A stretch of 64,000 nucleotides of DNA from Muribaculaceae bacterium Isolate-037 (Harlan) (GCA_003762615.1 RIAZ01000009.1:1-64000); one strand, 5' to 3'. Shown: positions 50,301 to 58,994, numbered from the stretch's first letter. Program-made: numbers and translations. Notes: generated from the letters alone by a model not told the origin.

Positions 50301-50306
50301 AATAAT

Positions 50307-50471
50307 TTAATCATTGAAAGGGGTCAGTGACAATTCTACCGTAGTACCACCGGTTTCATTTATGAATGAACGTCTGTAATGGGTTGGGGTTACAAACATA
50401 GGCTCACCATCAATCATTACAATCTTACCGAATTGTGAAGCATCCCCATTATATTTGACACGATTTTCCAT
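50307..50471 (-). CDS. Small hypothetical protein, 54 aa
   Basis: MENRVKYNGDASQFGKIVMI from ATG 50471; beta-rich with TPTHYRRSFINETGGT. It fills a gap between genes and has coding-like codons. Confidence 0.5.
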   Translation of the reverse strand: MENRVKYNGDASQFGKIVMIDGEPMFVTPTHYRRSFINETGGTTVELSLTPFND

Positions 50472-50475
50472 GTTA

Positions 50476-50655
50476 TTATCCTTTTATATCTATGCCGTTT
50501 TCAAATCGAAACCTCAATACATCTTTGATTTTTTCTATCATCTCAGTGTTTGAGTTCAATCCAGATAAATCTATATTATGCAATTCCGCAAAATGCTTTA
50601 TAGGTAGCCTCGTTCTTAATTTTGAAACGTAACTGATTGCACTTTTATAGTTCAT
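50476..50655 (-). CDS. Small hypothetical protein, 59 aa
   Basis: MNYKSAISYVSKLRTRLPIK from ATG 50655, which overlaps the upstream stop (ATGA). Helical and basic. Confidence 0.55.
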   Translation of the reverse strand: MNYKSAISYVSKLRTRLPIKHFAELHNIDLSGLNSNTEMIEKIKDVLRFRFENGIDIKG

Positions 50656-50990
50656 ACTCCCTCCTGTTGATTAAAAAAGTCATGACCAAATAGTTTATCC
50701 ATCAACTCAAGTTTGGCTTGATATAATCCAGCCAGTGCCGTTCTTGCACCATCCGGATTATTATCAGTCATCATTTTTTTGTCATGTTGAATTACAAGAC
50801 GTTCACGCTTGACAAAATCTTTACTTACAATAGCAAAGTTGGATTGAAGAATATTGATGCACTCCTTGGCGTTCCGCACGAATGTATCGCGAAGAAATCC
50901 CATCTGCCCTAAATCTTCATTCGGGTCTTGAGGATAGACCTCCATAGCCATCTTGGTAGCGAGGTCTTCTATTTCTTTTTCAGTAAACAT
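50652..50990 (-). CDS. Hypothetical helical protein, 112 aa
   Basis: All-alpha, with FTEKEIEDLATKMAMEVYP at the start. No catalytic motif. Unknown function. Confidence 0.5.
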   Translation of the reverse strand: MFTEKEIEDLATKMAMEVYPQDPNEDLGQMGFLRDTFVRNAKECINILQSNFAIVSKDFVKRERLVIQHDKKMMTDNNPDGARTALAGLYQAKLELMDKLFGHDFFNQQEGV

Positions 50991-51001
50991 CGCAGATGAT
51001 T

Positions 51002-51325
51002 TTAATCTTTTGGTGTGATTAAATTCTTGACGTAATTCGCTTCCACAAGTCTTTCAGGCGTTTGGGGCGTTAAGTTCTTAGTTAGAAGTATGCCAGTATA
51101 AACGCTAATATACTTCTTGCGCAGGGTACTATATTTCACTGAAATCTCAGTGATGCGAATTATGCGATTGTCTAAATCCTTTACAATATCACCGACTTTG
51201 TAGGGATTCTTTGACAAGACAAATTCCGTGTTGAGTTCTCTTTTGGCATCTGCATAGCGCTTCTTGGCTGCCATAAACTCATCATCTATCTTTTTCAACT
51301 GTTCGTTGTATTCTTGCTCAGTCAT
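51002..51325 (-). CDS. Hypothetical protein, 107 aa
   Basis: N-terminal coiled coil (QLKKIDDEFMAAKKRYADAK), then a small beta barrel (YKVGDIVKDLDNRIIRITEI), a KOW/SH3-like layout. Possibly nucleic-acid binding. Confidence 0.5.
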   Translation of the reverse strand: MTEQEYNEQLKKIDDEFMAAKKRYADAKRELNTEFVLSKNPYKVGDIVKDLDNRIIRITEISVKYSTLRKKYISVYTGILLTKNLTPQTPERLVEANYVKNLITPKD

Positions 51326-51352
51326 AACTATTGTACTTTTGCGGTTGTGTGC

Positions 51353-51667
51353 TTATGAACGCTTGCACGTTGATTTCGCATCAATCTCTGCTAAGATTGC
51401 ATCTTTGCCGGTGCCACCCCATACGATTATATAATCAACTTCCGTGGTCATTTCCCCATCTGCATCACGATACATCACGGCTTCATACATTTCATCGCCA
51501 TCTGTATCAAAAACAAGCGACCATCTATTCTCATCCCCAAAGTCTTCTATAAGGTCAGTAGCCTGATTCTGCTTGCTTTCGCTAAGGGTCTGCATATCAT
51601 TCTTGAGGCAAGCCTTGAGAGTATGCTTCTTGCCTTCATATTCAAATTTTATCGTTATAGCTACCAT
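51353..51667 (-). CDS. Hypothetical protein, 104 aa
   Basis: Beta-rich, with DDENRWSLVFDTDGDEMY-type acidic strands. 31 bases after the promoter at 51698. Unknown function. Confidence 0.45.
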   Translation of the reverse strand: MVAITIKFEYEGKKHTLKACLKNDMQTLSESKQNQATDLIEDFGDENRWSLVFDTDGDEMYEAVMYRDADGEMTTEVDYIIVWGGTGKDAILAEIDAKSTCKRS

Positions 51668-51697
51668 AGTATTCTCATTTTGCGTTTATTGGGTATG

Positions 51698-51705
51698 CAA
51701 AGTTA
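51698..51705 (-). promoter_or_regulatory. -7 element TAACTTTG
   Basis: TAACTTTG on the minus strand, 31 bases before the start at 51667; no clear TTTG at -33. Confidence 0.5.
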
Positions 51706-51720
51706 ATAAAAAATTCGCTA

Positions 51721-51987
51721 TCAGTCTAATCTTAGCTCAGAAACATCACATAGTAATACGTTGCCGACCAGTTGATAACCTGTTGTAAGGCTTGCACGTG
51801 GGTTGCATTGCAGACCTATTAACTTGCCATCTTCGTTGACTACGGCGATTCCACCATTTTGTAATCGTACATATTCAACATACCCCTCTACAATAGATTG
51901 CATTTCTTTTAGGGTAAATTTTTTGCCGATACCGGCTTTGGGGTGAACGACTTTCAAAGTTCCGTCCGGGGTTATTAGTGTTGCCAT
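51721..51987 (-). CDS. DUF3846-like protein, 88 aa
   Basis: Begins MATLITPDGTLKVVHPKAGI and contains KEMQSIVEGYVEYVRL and NEDGKLIGLQCNPRAS, which match the layout of DUF3846 (small proteins of phages and mobile elements). Function unknown. Confidence 0.6.
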   Translation of the reverse strand: MATLITPDGTLKVVHPKAGIGKKFTLKEMQSIVEGYVEYVRLQNGGIAVVNEDGKLIGLQCNPRASLTTGYQLVGNVLLCDVSELRLD

Positions 51988-52004
51988 CTTCGTTTTATTT
52001 ATTA

Positions 52005-52241
52005 TTAAGACTGAGGATAACCGAGAAGTTCACAAGACATATTCATTCCGAAAATGATATTTCTATAAGCATCTATCCGGATTGACGCATCTGTGATAGT
52101 CACACCTTTGTGGCGTTCCGTTTGCCAGTTGATGTAAGGCGGTGCGACTTTATCAAAAGCATCTGGGTGTTCTTTACGCTTTCGCTCAACCTTATCTGCC
52201 AAATATTGCAGATAGTTGATTTGCTTATCGGTTGCCAACAT
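52005..52241 (-). CDS. Hypothetical protein, 78 aa
   Basis: Starts MLATDKQINYLQYLADKVER at ATG 52241; the A-T-x-K-Q-x-x-Y/F-L start is widespread in small phage proteins. Unknown function. Confidence 0.5.
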   Translation of the reverse strand: MLATDKQINYLQYLADKVERKRKEHPDAFDKVAPPYINWQTERHKGVTITDASIRIDAYRNIIFGMNMSCELLGYPQS

Positions 52242-52248
52242 AATTTTC

Positions 52249-52473
52249 TTATTTTGCGCCCATCTGTAAGGCAAGATTATCAATCTGTTCTCTTGTTAGC
52301 CATTCCGGTTTGCCATCGTCAGGCATCCCATCCCATAACTCACGCATCTTGTCGATTTGTGCCTGTTCACTGCCAGCCCATAACTGCTTGGCATTGCGGT
52401 TGCCATTACCTAAGTAATACTCGCAGTCTTGAGCGAGACGGTCAAGAAGCATATAGTCAAATTTTGTTGCCAT
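52249..52473 (-). CDS. Hypothetical protein, 74 aa
   Basis: Helical, containing LLDRLAQDCEYYLGNGNRNA, a sequence typical of the LPD11 family of small Bacteroidales phage/plasmid proteins. Unknown function. Confidence 0.55.
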   Translation of the reverse strand: MATKFDYMLLDRLAQDCEYYLGNGNRNAKQLWAGSEQAQIDKMRELWDGMPDDGKPEWLTREQIDNLALQMGAK

Positions 52474-52484
52474 AGTCGTAGGGA

Positions 52485-52769
52485 TTAAGCGATGATTCTA
52501 CAATAGGGGTTAGATGGTTCTGCATAGCGTTTAACCAAACGATTACCGCAGAAAAGCGCATATTGTAAGCGATTGCTTGCTTTCTTTTCTGCCATGTCAG
52601 CATCAAAGATAGCCTCTTCATCAGATTCAGCGCAAAAACGCTCAGAAGTAAACCACACGCCTACATAATACATAAGGCGGTATTCTTTCACGCGAAGCGG
52701 TCTTTCATCAACCTTGACGTGTTTTGCGGCTTCAATCAATTTTGCAGTTATGTCGTTGGTCTGTGTCAT
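52485..52769 (-). CDS. Hypothetical protein, 94 aa
   Basis: Alpha/beta protein with MYYVGVWFTSERFCAESDEE. Unknown function. Confidence 0.5.
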   Translation of the reverse strand: MTQTNDITAKLIEAAKHVKVDERPLRVKEYRLMYYVGVWFTSERFCAESDEEAIFDADMAEKKASNRLQYALFCGNRLVKRYAEPSNPYCRIIA

Positions 52770-52788
52770 AGCGGTAGAAATTTAAGAA

Positions 52789-52983
52789 TTAGTTATTAGC
52801 GACTTCTTTAGTCCAGAGGTCATTAAGTTCTGAGTAGGTAACATCTGCATCAATGTTATCATACTTTATAAGAAGTGCTTTCGCAAAGTTGATGTGAAGA
52901 TTTGCGAGTTCAGCGTCATACTTCATCATCTGCTGTGCATCTGAAAGGTGGCTCATGATTGCCATTCTAACTCTTGTTGTCAT
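52789..52983 (-). CDS. Hypothetical protein, 64 aa
   Basis: Starts MTTRVRMAIMSHLSDAQQMM. The motif MSHLSDAQ followed by NLHINFAKALL is typical of a small conserved family. The ATG lies 39 bases after the promoter at 53022. A GA-GTT-AGA occurs at codons 4-6, but the upstream ATG makes a GUU start unnecessary here. Confidence 0.5.
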   Translation of the reverse strand: MTTRVRMAIMSHLSDAQQMMKYDAELANLHINFAKALLIKYDNIDADVTYSELNDLWTKEVANN

Positions 52984-53021
52984 ATCTTGTTACTTATTGG
53001 GGTTTGTTATTGATTACGATG

Positions 53022-53029
53022 CAAAGTTA
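53022..53029 (-). promoter_or_regulatory. -7 element TAACTTTG with operator-like flank
   Basis: TAACTTTG on the minus strand, with ACAATTTAGTTTAATTGTG and CCATATAGTTATTTTTAAC beyond it, like the promoters at 14025 and 61386. Confidence 0.65.
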
Positions 53030-53144
53030 TACAATTTAGTTTAATTGTGCAAATATTTTGGCAAGAAAATTTAACCATATAGTTATTTTTAACATTTGTT
53101 AATAAAACCATATTGTTTAATTTGCTGATATACTGATGATAGAC

Positions 53145-53184
53145 AAAAAACGCGCCACACCCAAATTACTCAGGCGTGGCGCGT
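53145..53184 (-). terminator. Terminator of the packaging operon
   Basis: ACGCGCCACGCC / GGGTGTGGCGCGT, about 12 bp with an 8-10-base loop, followed by TTTTTTG on the minus strand. It lies 24 bases after the portal gene. Confidence 0.9.
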
Positions 53185-53208
53185 CCAGATGTGAAACTCA
53201 AGAATAGG

Positions 53209-54666
53209 CTATGCGCTTATAGGCTTTTTCGGAATGTTGACAACCGGCTCAGACGGATTCTTTTCTTCATTGTCGGAATCGGATTTCTTCTGCTGTTCTT
53301 TCAGGGCAGCCGCAGCCAATAGACGCTCCACCTCCTGTTCCGGTGCATCGGTAAGGGAAAGCATGGTGACGGCAGTTTCCAACGAAACAAGACCAGCCTG
53401 ATACAGATTTGCGATGGACTGCCATTTTGCCTGTTTGTCATCAGCGAATGGTTCCGCAAATTCAAATTTTATCTTGAGAGACTCAAGAGCGGCCCGCTTG
53501 TCAGGATAGAGATAGGCGAGTATGGCGATTACGATATTGCGGAAGCGTCCGATAAGCTCCTCATACACCTCCTTGCGGTTGTCGCGTTTGATGAATCCAA
53601 GAATGAAAGCATTGCGGATTGCGACACCGGAAAGTGTGCCGAAACCTTTCATTGCCTCGGTATCGAAGTCAGGCGTGAATGTGTCAAAGAGGATACTCTT
53701 GTGTAGGTCGTTCTTTTCAGATTCGCGTGTTTCGGAAGCCTGCGGAGGATTGATATATTCAAACTTGGAACTTTTGCCAGTCAACTGAATCAGCTTGCCC
53801 GGCTTGTTGGGGTCAACCATCGTCTGAATGACATCGGCGGTTGCTGCTGCGATTGGGTCGGAGAAGTAGTTGTTGGTATCACCGGTCTTACTGTCAAGCA
53901 TCTCCTCACGGTTGATGCGCTGTTCCGCGCCATCCCATGCTTTAGGCTGCTGAAAATAGACCATATTGATTTTGCCGGTGGGATTTGGAAAGATTTCAAC
54001 TTCCCATCCCATTCTGCCTTTCTTACAGAAAGCGAGGATGTCGGCAGTCTGAAAATCCCAATGCTGGATGGTGCGACTGCCCTCGTTGGTAGTGTATCCG
54101 TATGCACAGGCGGTCATATTGCCTATTGTATCAAACAAGGGGCGCAGTCTGTATCCGGTGGAACGTGCCAAGACATTCATCTTCACCTTGCGCTCGCCAG
54201 TGCGGTCATCACGGTAGATGTGGCATATAAGTGCGGATTCAGTTTCCGCACCGGCAAGGCGTTTAGCCTTTCTGATACGGGAGTTGAAATACTGTTCATC
54301 CAGAAAGTCGGTGAAGAGTTTATACGCTTCATCATCACCCTCTTCTTTCTTCCAAAGTATAGGATTACCAAGAAGAAAGAAAAGCTCTATCTCGTTGATG
54401 TATCGCGCACGGGTTCGCGGAAGTTTCTCCGTGATATAAGGGTCATCGCCTTTCCTATACTTGTTGGGCCGCTTCATCACATCGTGGGTCTGCGGATTAT
54501 ATTCCTTAATGGCTTCATCGACTTCATCATCGCGGTTCTGGAGCATCTCAAGCGCACGGCTGATGTCCTTATCCTGCAAAAGCTGATATAGGCTTCTGTT
54601 CACACCGAATGAGTTCAGTGTGAGATTGCGGAAGTATGTAAGAATCTGCTGTAAATAGTTATTCAT
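53209..54666 (-). CDS. Phage portal protein (SPP1 gp6-like)
   Basis: Protein of 485 residues. N-terminal helices (EMLQNRDDEVDEAIKEYNPQ) then the core RTRARYINEIELFFLLGNPI and a C-terminal region with LTGKSSKFEYINPPQASET. The layout is that of SPP1 gp6-type portals, which form the dodecameric DNA gate. The C-terminal tail is polar (NEEKNPSEPVVNIPKKP). Gene order terminase-portal-terminator supports it. Confidence 0.85.
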   Translation of the reverse strand: MNNYLQQILTYFRNLTLNSFGVNRSLYQLLQDKDISRALEMLQNRDDEVDEAIKEYNPQTHDVMKRPNKYRKGDDPYITEKLPRTRARYINEIELFFLLGNPILWKKEEGDDEAYKLFTDFLDEQYFNSRIRKAKRLAGAETESALICHIYRDDRTGERKVKMNVLARSTGYRLRPLFDTIGNMTACAYGYTTNEGSRTIQHWDFQTADILAFCKKGRMGWEVEIFPNPTGKINMVYFQQPKAWDGAEQRINREEMLDSKTGDTNNYFSDPIAAATADVIQTMVDPNKPGKLIQLTGKSSKFEYINPPQASETRESEKNDLHKSILFDTFTPDFDTEAMKGFGTLSGVAIRNAFILGFIKRDNRKEVYEELIGRFRNIVIAILAYLYPDKRAALESLKIKFEFAEPFADDKQAKWQSIANLYQAGLVSLETAVTMLSLTDAPEQEVERLLAAAALKEQQKKSDSDNEEKNPSEPVVNIPKKPISA

Positions 54667-54677
54667 ATCTGGTGATG

Positions 54678-55976
54678 TTAATATATTCCTAAATCTGATT
54701 TCTTTACTTTCTTCGGCTTGATTATCTTGCCCAAGATGCGACCGAGGATGTAGTATCTTGTCGCGTCGATGCTATGGTTAAAGGCATCTATCGGAACGTT
54801 GATGAAATTGCCGTCCTTGTCTTTATCCCATACATAGTTCCGCAATTCTTCCTGTACGTTCAACGACCGCTTAGTGACATAGATGTTGTCAAAGGATTTC
54901 ATCTTTTCAATGCCGGCGATGATGCTTCCAGCCGGCTTCGCCACCGGGTAGATGATGACACCACCCAAAGCGATTTCATCAATCAGTCGCGGGTCTGCGC
55001 TGTCTGCGAATACGAATGAATCATCTTCGTTTAATGCCTTTATCAGTTCGGAAGACAGCATCCCGGTCTTATAGAATTGCTCGTCGATGTAAAGGTCATT
55101 ATTCAGGATACCGCACTTCACACACGCGCTCACATCATTGGAATAACCGAAGTCAAGACCACGCGCCACGTTCTTGCAGTTTTTCGGAAACTCATTGACT
55201 ATGCCCCATTTCTTGAAGACCGCACCCTCAGCGACATCTGCCCATTGACCCATGAAGATGTGGGCGTATCGTTCCGGATTGCGCTTCTTCATCTCCTGTG
55301 CTTGCTTGATGAACTCTTCCGAAAGGTTTTTTATATTGTCAAGATAGGTCGTATGGATGTGAAGCACTTGCGGATGCGTGGAAATCTGGACCGGCACACC
55401 ATCATAGTAAACTATCTTGTGGGTGTCCTTGATGTATTTCTGATAGATGAAGTGATTGCTGTCAGTCGGATTCATTATGATGATAATCCGATTCTGAATA
55501 CCGGGCTGACGTATGGAAAAGGCGATTGTTTCAAATTCGCGGTCAGAAGTCCATTCTTCTGCCTCATCGCATACAAATGTGGTGATTCCGTGAATTGATT
55601 TCAATTTGGCGGTCTGATTACCGGATGATGTCTTGATACCACGGAACATGATACGGCTGCCGGTCATCTTATTCACGATGTCCGTCTTGGTTGTGTGGAA
55701 ATACCTCGTTGTGCCGTCAAGTTCTATCTTTTCAAGAAACTCAGGGATAACAGAAATGCTTGCGCTGGTCATCGTGTATCGGGTATAAAGAATCTTATGC
55801 ACAATCTTATCTGCATCCGATTTGGAAAAGCCCCTGCGCTTCAATTCAAATGAAAGGCGTTGTATGAAATCACCGATTCCAAAAGATTTACCTGAGCCAC
55901 GACCCCCAGTGACAAGAATCACGAAATGTTCCTTGTCGGTATAGAGTGGGTAGTATATCTCATGGTTGATAATCAT
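54678..55976 (-). CDS. Terminase large subunit (PBSX-type)
   Basis: Protein of 432 residues. Walker A is VTGGRGSGKSFG (residues 23-34), Walker B is FVCDEAEEW, and the coupling motif follows at NRIIIIMNPTDSNHF. The C-terminal nuclease has the metal-binding aspartates in ARGLDFGYSND, FADSADP and HSIDATRYY. It packages DNA into the prohead. It overlaps the small subunit by 4 bases. Confidence 0.95.
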   Translation of the reverse strand: MIINHEIYYPLYTDKEHFVILVTGGRGSGKSFGIGDFIQRLSFELKRRGFSKSDADKIVHKILYTRYTMTSASISVIPEFLEKIELDGTTRYFHTTKTDIVNKMTGSRIMFRGIKTSSGNQTAKLKSIHGITTFVCDEAEEWTSDREFETIAFSIRQPGIQNRIIIIMNPTDSNHFIYQKYIKDTHKIVYYDGVPVQISTHPQVLHIHTTYLDNIKNLSEEFIKQAQEMKKRNPERYAHIFMGQWADVAEGAVFKKWGIVNEFPKNCKNVARGLDFGYSNDVSACVKCGILNNDLYIDEQFYKTGMLSSELIKALNEDDSFVFADSADPRLIDEIALGGVIIYPVAKPAGSIIAGIEKMKSFDNIYVTKRSLNVQEELRNYVWDKDKDGNFINVPIDAFNHSIDATRYYILGRILGKIIKPKKVKKSDLGIY

Positions 55977-56647
55977 AATTCCGGCTCGTCGTTCTTATGT
56001 TTGTGTTCCACTTCTTTTCTTATCCAACTTTCAATATCGATGCCCTGCTCAATATCTGTGGGGATGCCTGTGTCTTCTTCCTTGACGATGGGATTCTCGC
56101 CATATCCGTACTTCCGTCCTGTCGTATTCAGATAGAAGCGCATCATCCATTCCGATGGGAAACGATTCCATCCCTTAAACTCATCCTTACCTTTGACCCC
56201 ACCTAACGCAAGGATGCGACCGGCTATGTCAAGCTGTTCCAGAAATTCAAGGTCACGTTCTGCCATTATGTCCGCGAACATCGGCTCTTGAGCAATCCAT
56301 GACTGCAATTTCGTCCAGCCGATTCCGAACTTCTTCATAAGGGCTGTCCGCTTCCCCTTACATTCCGCCCACACTTCCGCAAACAAAGCCGGTGACGGCA
56401 TATCTGCGCCCTGTTCACGCGCACGCGCACGGGCAGACTCCAATGTGCTTGAAATTTTTTTGCTACGCCTTTTTGCTTCATCAAACTGCCAGCGACTGAT
56501 ATTGAGCTTATCGGCTATTTCGGTGTCATAGAAACCATCATAAGCCAACTGCTCGATGCGAGAAAGCAATTCCGTATCCTCAAGGTTAATATCGGATATG
56601 GATACTTTCTTGCGTGTCACATCGTTGCTAATTCGCTTCTTCGGCAT
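55973..56647 (-). CDS. Terminase small subunit-like DNA-binding protein
   Basis: Protein of 224 residues directly upstream of the large subunit with a helix-turn-helix (LAYDGFYDTEIADKLNISRW) near residues 32-55 and a second helix-turn-helix-like segment around 100-120. The C-terminus is acidic. Position, overlap and HTH content support a DNA-recognition subunit. Confidence 0.7.
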   Translation of the reverse strand: MPKKRISNDVTRKKVSISDINLEDTELLSRIEQLAYDGFYDTEIADKLNISRWQFDEAKRRSKKISSTLESARARAREQGADMPSPALFAEVWAECKGKRTALMKKFGIGWTKLQSWIAQEPMFADIMAERDLEFLEQLDIAGRILALGGVKGKDEFKGWNRFPSEWMMRFYLNTTGRKYGYGENPIVKEEDTGIPTDIEQGIDIESWIRKEVEHKHKNDEPEL

Positions 56648-56681
56648 TGTCGTAATGATGAAAATGAGAATTTATACTAAG

Positions 56682-56749
56682 TTGCGTGTGCGGGAGTCGA
56701 ACCCTGCTATTTCCGCTATGCGGCGAGATGACCGATTCTCTAACACGCA
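56682..56749 (-). other. tRNA-like element lacking a normal anticodon arm
   Basis: Acceptor TGCGTGT / ACACGCA (7 bp), TA linker, D-arm GAGA...TCTC (4 bp), T-arm with TTCGACT loop and GGG/CCC. The anticodon arm is only CCGC-ATA-GCGG, about six bases short, and the T-stem has a mismatch or bulge. No CCA is encoded. The stop of the preceding gene lies inside its 5' end. It may be a decayed tRNA or a mimic. Confidence 0.55.
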
Positions 56750-57066
56750 CGTCTGAATGAAATCAGATTTTCTATTTTCCCCCCCCCAAGTGCATTTTTC
56801 AGACCCATATAGGTTGAACGAGCATATTGACGGTTAGCCATTCTGCTTACATTTTCATGGTTCAGGATAGGCTCGCCATGTACGTTACGAGGGGAATTTG
56901 CTCGGTCGCGAGCATACTGTCGGGTCGCTTGAATATTGCTGATGTACCGATTGCCAACACTGATGGCTCGCTCGCGTCTTGCTTGGCTGACATTCCGATT
57001 GGAATAAATGCGGAACATCTGATTGCTGATTTCAGCTGCTGATTTGGTTCTTTGCTTTCTTCTAAC
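56740..57066 (-). CDS. Small arginine-rich virion-module protein B; predicted GUU start
   Basis: Protein of 108 residues. Its frame opens after the stop of 57112-57387. GTT at 57064-57066 begins VRRKQRTKSAAEISNQMFRI; the first ATG (57018) is 16 codons in, inside a continuous basic region. CCTTTAACAC lies 20 bases upstream of the GTT. Highly basic, with Arg pairs throughout and a Gly run (ALGGGKIENL). DNA- or capsid-binding function is likely from charge. The neighbouring genes are terminase and lysozyme. Confidence 0.65.
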   Translation of the reverse strand, partial: VRRKQRTKSAAEISNQMFRIYSNRNVSQARRERAISVGNRYISNIQATRQYARDRANSPRNVHGEPILNHENVSRMANRQYARSTYMGLKNALGGGKIENLISFRRAC

Positions 57067-57111
57067 TCGGCTATATGTGTTAAAGGTTGAAGATTCATCA
57101 AGCCGCCACTG

Positions 57112-57387
57112 TCAAGCAACGGCCTGATGGTAACTGAAAATTCTCATCTGCCCCCCCCCGGATGCAGTGCGAAGAGCCTCCGCAAATCTGCCAGTGCCTA
57201 CCTTGCGGTTACGTTCACGGGAGTTTTCGTCCGCAAATCCCAAGTCAGGATTGAGTCCTCTTGCGCGAATTGCGGAATTGGCTGCGTTGATAATGCTCAT
57301 GTCGCCAAAGCGATAATTTCTTGCATCGCTCGCGCTGAACACCCTGCGCATTTGGGATGCAATGTCATTGTAAGATTTCCGTCTAAC
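57112..57387 (-). CDS. Small arginine-rich virion-module protein A; predicted GUU start
   Basis: Protein of 91 residues. GTT at 57385-57387 is immediately preceded by in-frame TGA, so the protein cannot start earlier. Translation reads VRRKSYNDIASQMRRVFSAS; an internal ATG (57351) is 12 codons in. CCTTAAAAAC lies 19 bases upstream. Similar in style to protein B: VRRK start, basic N-terminus, Gly run (TASGGGQMRIF). Both begin with V-R-R-K after a GAGTTAGA context. Confidence 0.7.
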   Translation of the reverse strand, partial: VRRKSYNDIASQMRRVFSASDARNYRFGDMSIINAANSAIRARGLNPDLGFADENSRERNRKVGTGRFAEALRTASGGGQMRIFSYHQAVA

Positions 57388-57464
57388 TCAACTGATGTTT
57401 TTAAGGATTATGGTCAGCCGGGGTGTGAATCCGACTGACCGATTTATGATTGATGACTAAGGGG

Positions 57465-58058
57465 TCAATCGTATTTCAGACCGATGAATGTGATGTCATT
57501 GATACGTCGCGTCCAGCCTTTGATGAATTTCTTTTGGCTCGGCTTCCTTGCAACGATGTCATTCACGAACTTGATTCTCGCGTTGTGGATTTCGTCGAAA
57601 AGCCTTTTGGGGTCGCTTGCGTTCAATGCCGCCATAGTCTTTGGGCCTACAACACCATCCTGCTTCACACCGAGGATGCGCTGCGGTATCTTGATGCCAC
57701 TGCTTCCGCTTGCCCATACCCAATCGACAAGAATGTTCGCAAGGGGCTGACTCTTGATTTCGTCCGCTTTCCACTTATCCCAGAAAAGCGTCTTGAGGAC
57801 ATCGCGCCACTGTTCATAGGAAATGTTACGGAGTCTTGTGACTGTGGGGACGGGATAGCCTTTTGACCGACAATAAGCCTTGTATGTGCCTATCGTGATG
57901 CCGCACATGGTCGCGCCTCCTGCATCGTCGGGGTCGTTAGCAAATCCGGTCTTCCTTGCCTGTTCAAAAATCTGAGCCGGGGGAAGACTCAGATAGCGTT
58001 TGTTCACCCCGGTTTCAAAGTGAAGAAAGAAAGGTATGATTTCGTCTATTTTTGCCAT
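57465..58058 (-). CDS. GH108 N-acetylmuramidase endolysin
   Basis: Protein of 197 residues. The glycoside hydrolase 108 catalytic region has FETG near residue 14, where the family has EGG with the catalytic glutamate, then NDPDDAGGATMCGITI. The C-terminal part is a peptidoglycan-binding_3 domain (LGVKQDGVVGPKTMAALN). It degrades the host cell wall at lysis. ATG at 58058 lies 17 bases after CCTTAAC. The holin-like gene is 57 kb away in the window coordinates. Confidence 0.85.
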   Translation of the reverse strand: MAKIDEIIPFFLHFETGVNKRYLSLPPAQIFEQARKTGFANDPDDAGGATMCGITIGTYKAYCRSKGYPVPTVTRLRNISYEQWRDVLKTLFWDKWKADEIKSQPLANILVDWVWASGSSGIKIPQRILGVKQDGVVGPKTMAALNASDPKRLFDEIHNARIKFVNDIVARKPSQKKFIKGWTRRINDITFIGLKYD

Positions 58059-58076
58059 AGTAAGTATTGTTAAGGA

Positions 58077-58994
58077 TTATTCGTCTTCGTCATCATCGCC
58101 AAACTCCAACTTATGTTGAAATTCCTCGCCATTGACGTATTTTGCCATCGGGTCAAAGCCGTATTCTTCCATAAACCGCACTTTCTCGCTCGGTGTCTTG
58201 AAGCTGATGACAACATAGGACAGCATACCGCCATCCTTATCGACATCATTCTGGCTTGCTATGCGGTCTTTGATTTTCTGCACCTCATTGTGCCGGGCTA
58301 TCTGATTCGCTTCATTATCGGAATAGAAATCAGTGGAGCGGTCTAACTTGTGATTCTCGCCGCTTTCCTTTGTCATTTCATCGTGGATGGCAAGGTCTTG
58401 ACGCTCTCCGACAACCGATTCCTTTGACCAGTCCTTATTTTCAGTTTGACCGGGTGCTGACGGTTCTGATTCGGATTCAGATGTTATTTCCGTTTCTGTG
58501 CCGTCTTCGTCATCATCGCCAAAGCCGAAATCCATATTGTCGAAATCGCCATAATCGCCAAGACCGAGAATCTGCAAGTCCATATCCTCAAATCCAGCGT
58601 TCACATAGTCTATTTCCGACAACAGGGAGCGCAGCATATCGTCATCGTATGTACCCTGAACCGCCTTATTGTTCATAAAGAGATTCTGCTCCTTTTCCGT
58701 CTTTTCGTCGAAGTCAACGACCTCTACACGAAATTCATAATCGTTATCGCCCGTTTCTGGGTTATAGCGATTGACTGCATCCATGATGCTGACTTTCTGA
58801 TGCCCGGATACAAGGTTGCCGGTGCGAATGTTCCAAACGACACCGCCAAGCAACCCGACAGTCTGCATATTCTTCTTGAGCTTCTTCCGTGCATCCTCGC
58901 TTATGACACGCGGATTGTAGGAAGCAAACTGGATTTCGCTTCTTCTGACCGTGCGCTGCTCTGCTTGTTTTATCTTGTTTTCCTTTGTCTTCAT
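58077..58994 (-). CDS. ParB-like (IbrB-type) nuclease-fold protein
   Basis: Protein of 305 residues. N-terminal ParB/Srx domain: SYNPRVISEDARKKLKKNMQ, then LLGGVVWNIRTGNLVSGHQK, the G-H-x-K/R motif. The centre has an acidic Asp/Glu-rich linker (GFGDDDEDGTETEITSESES). The ATG overlaps the PAPS reductase-like stop. ParB-like plus PAPS reductase-like genes are a recurrent pair beside phage terminases, as in IbrA/IbrB; their function is not settled. Confidence 0.75.
   Translation of the reverse strand: MKTKENKIKQAEQRTVRRSEIQFASYNPRVISEDARKKLKKNMQTVGLLGGVVWNIRTGNLVSGHQKVSIMDAVNRYNPETGDNDYEFRVEVVDFDEKTEKEQNLFMNNKAVQGTYDDDMLRSLLSEIDYVNAGFEDMDLQILGLGDYGDFDNMDFGFGDDDEDGTETEITSESESEPSAPGQTENKDWSKESVVGERQDLAIHDEMTKESGENHKLDRSTDFYSDNEANQIARHNEVQKIKDRIASQNDVDKDGGMLSYVVISFKTPSEKVRFMEEYGFDPMAKYVNGEEFQHKLEFGDDDEDE

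Noticed and set aside
52789-52983. GUU start at the GAGTTAGA in the 52983 gene
   Set aside because: A normal ATG lies four codons upstream.
55016-55598. Long plus-strand open frames across the terminase, portal and tail genes
   Set aside because: They are shadows of the minus-strand genes and contain no domain.
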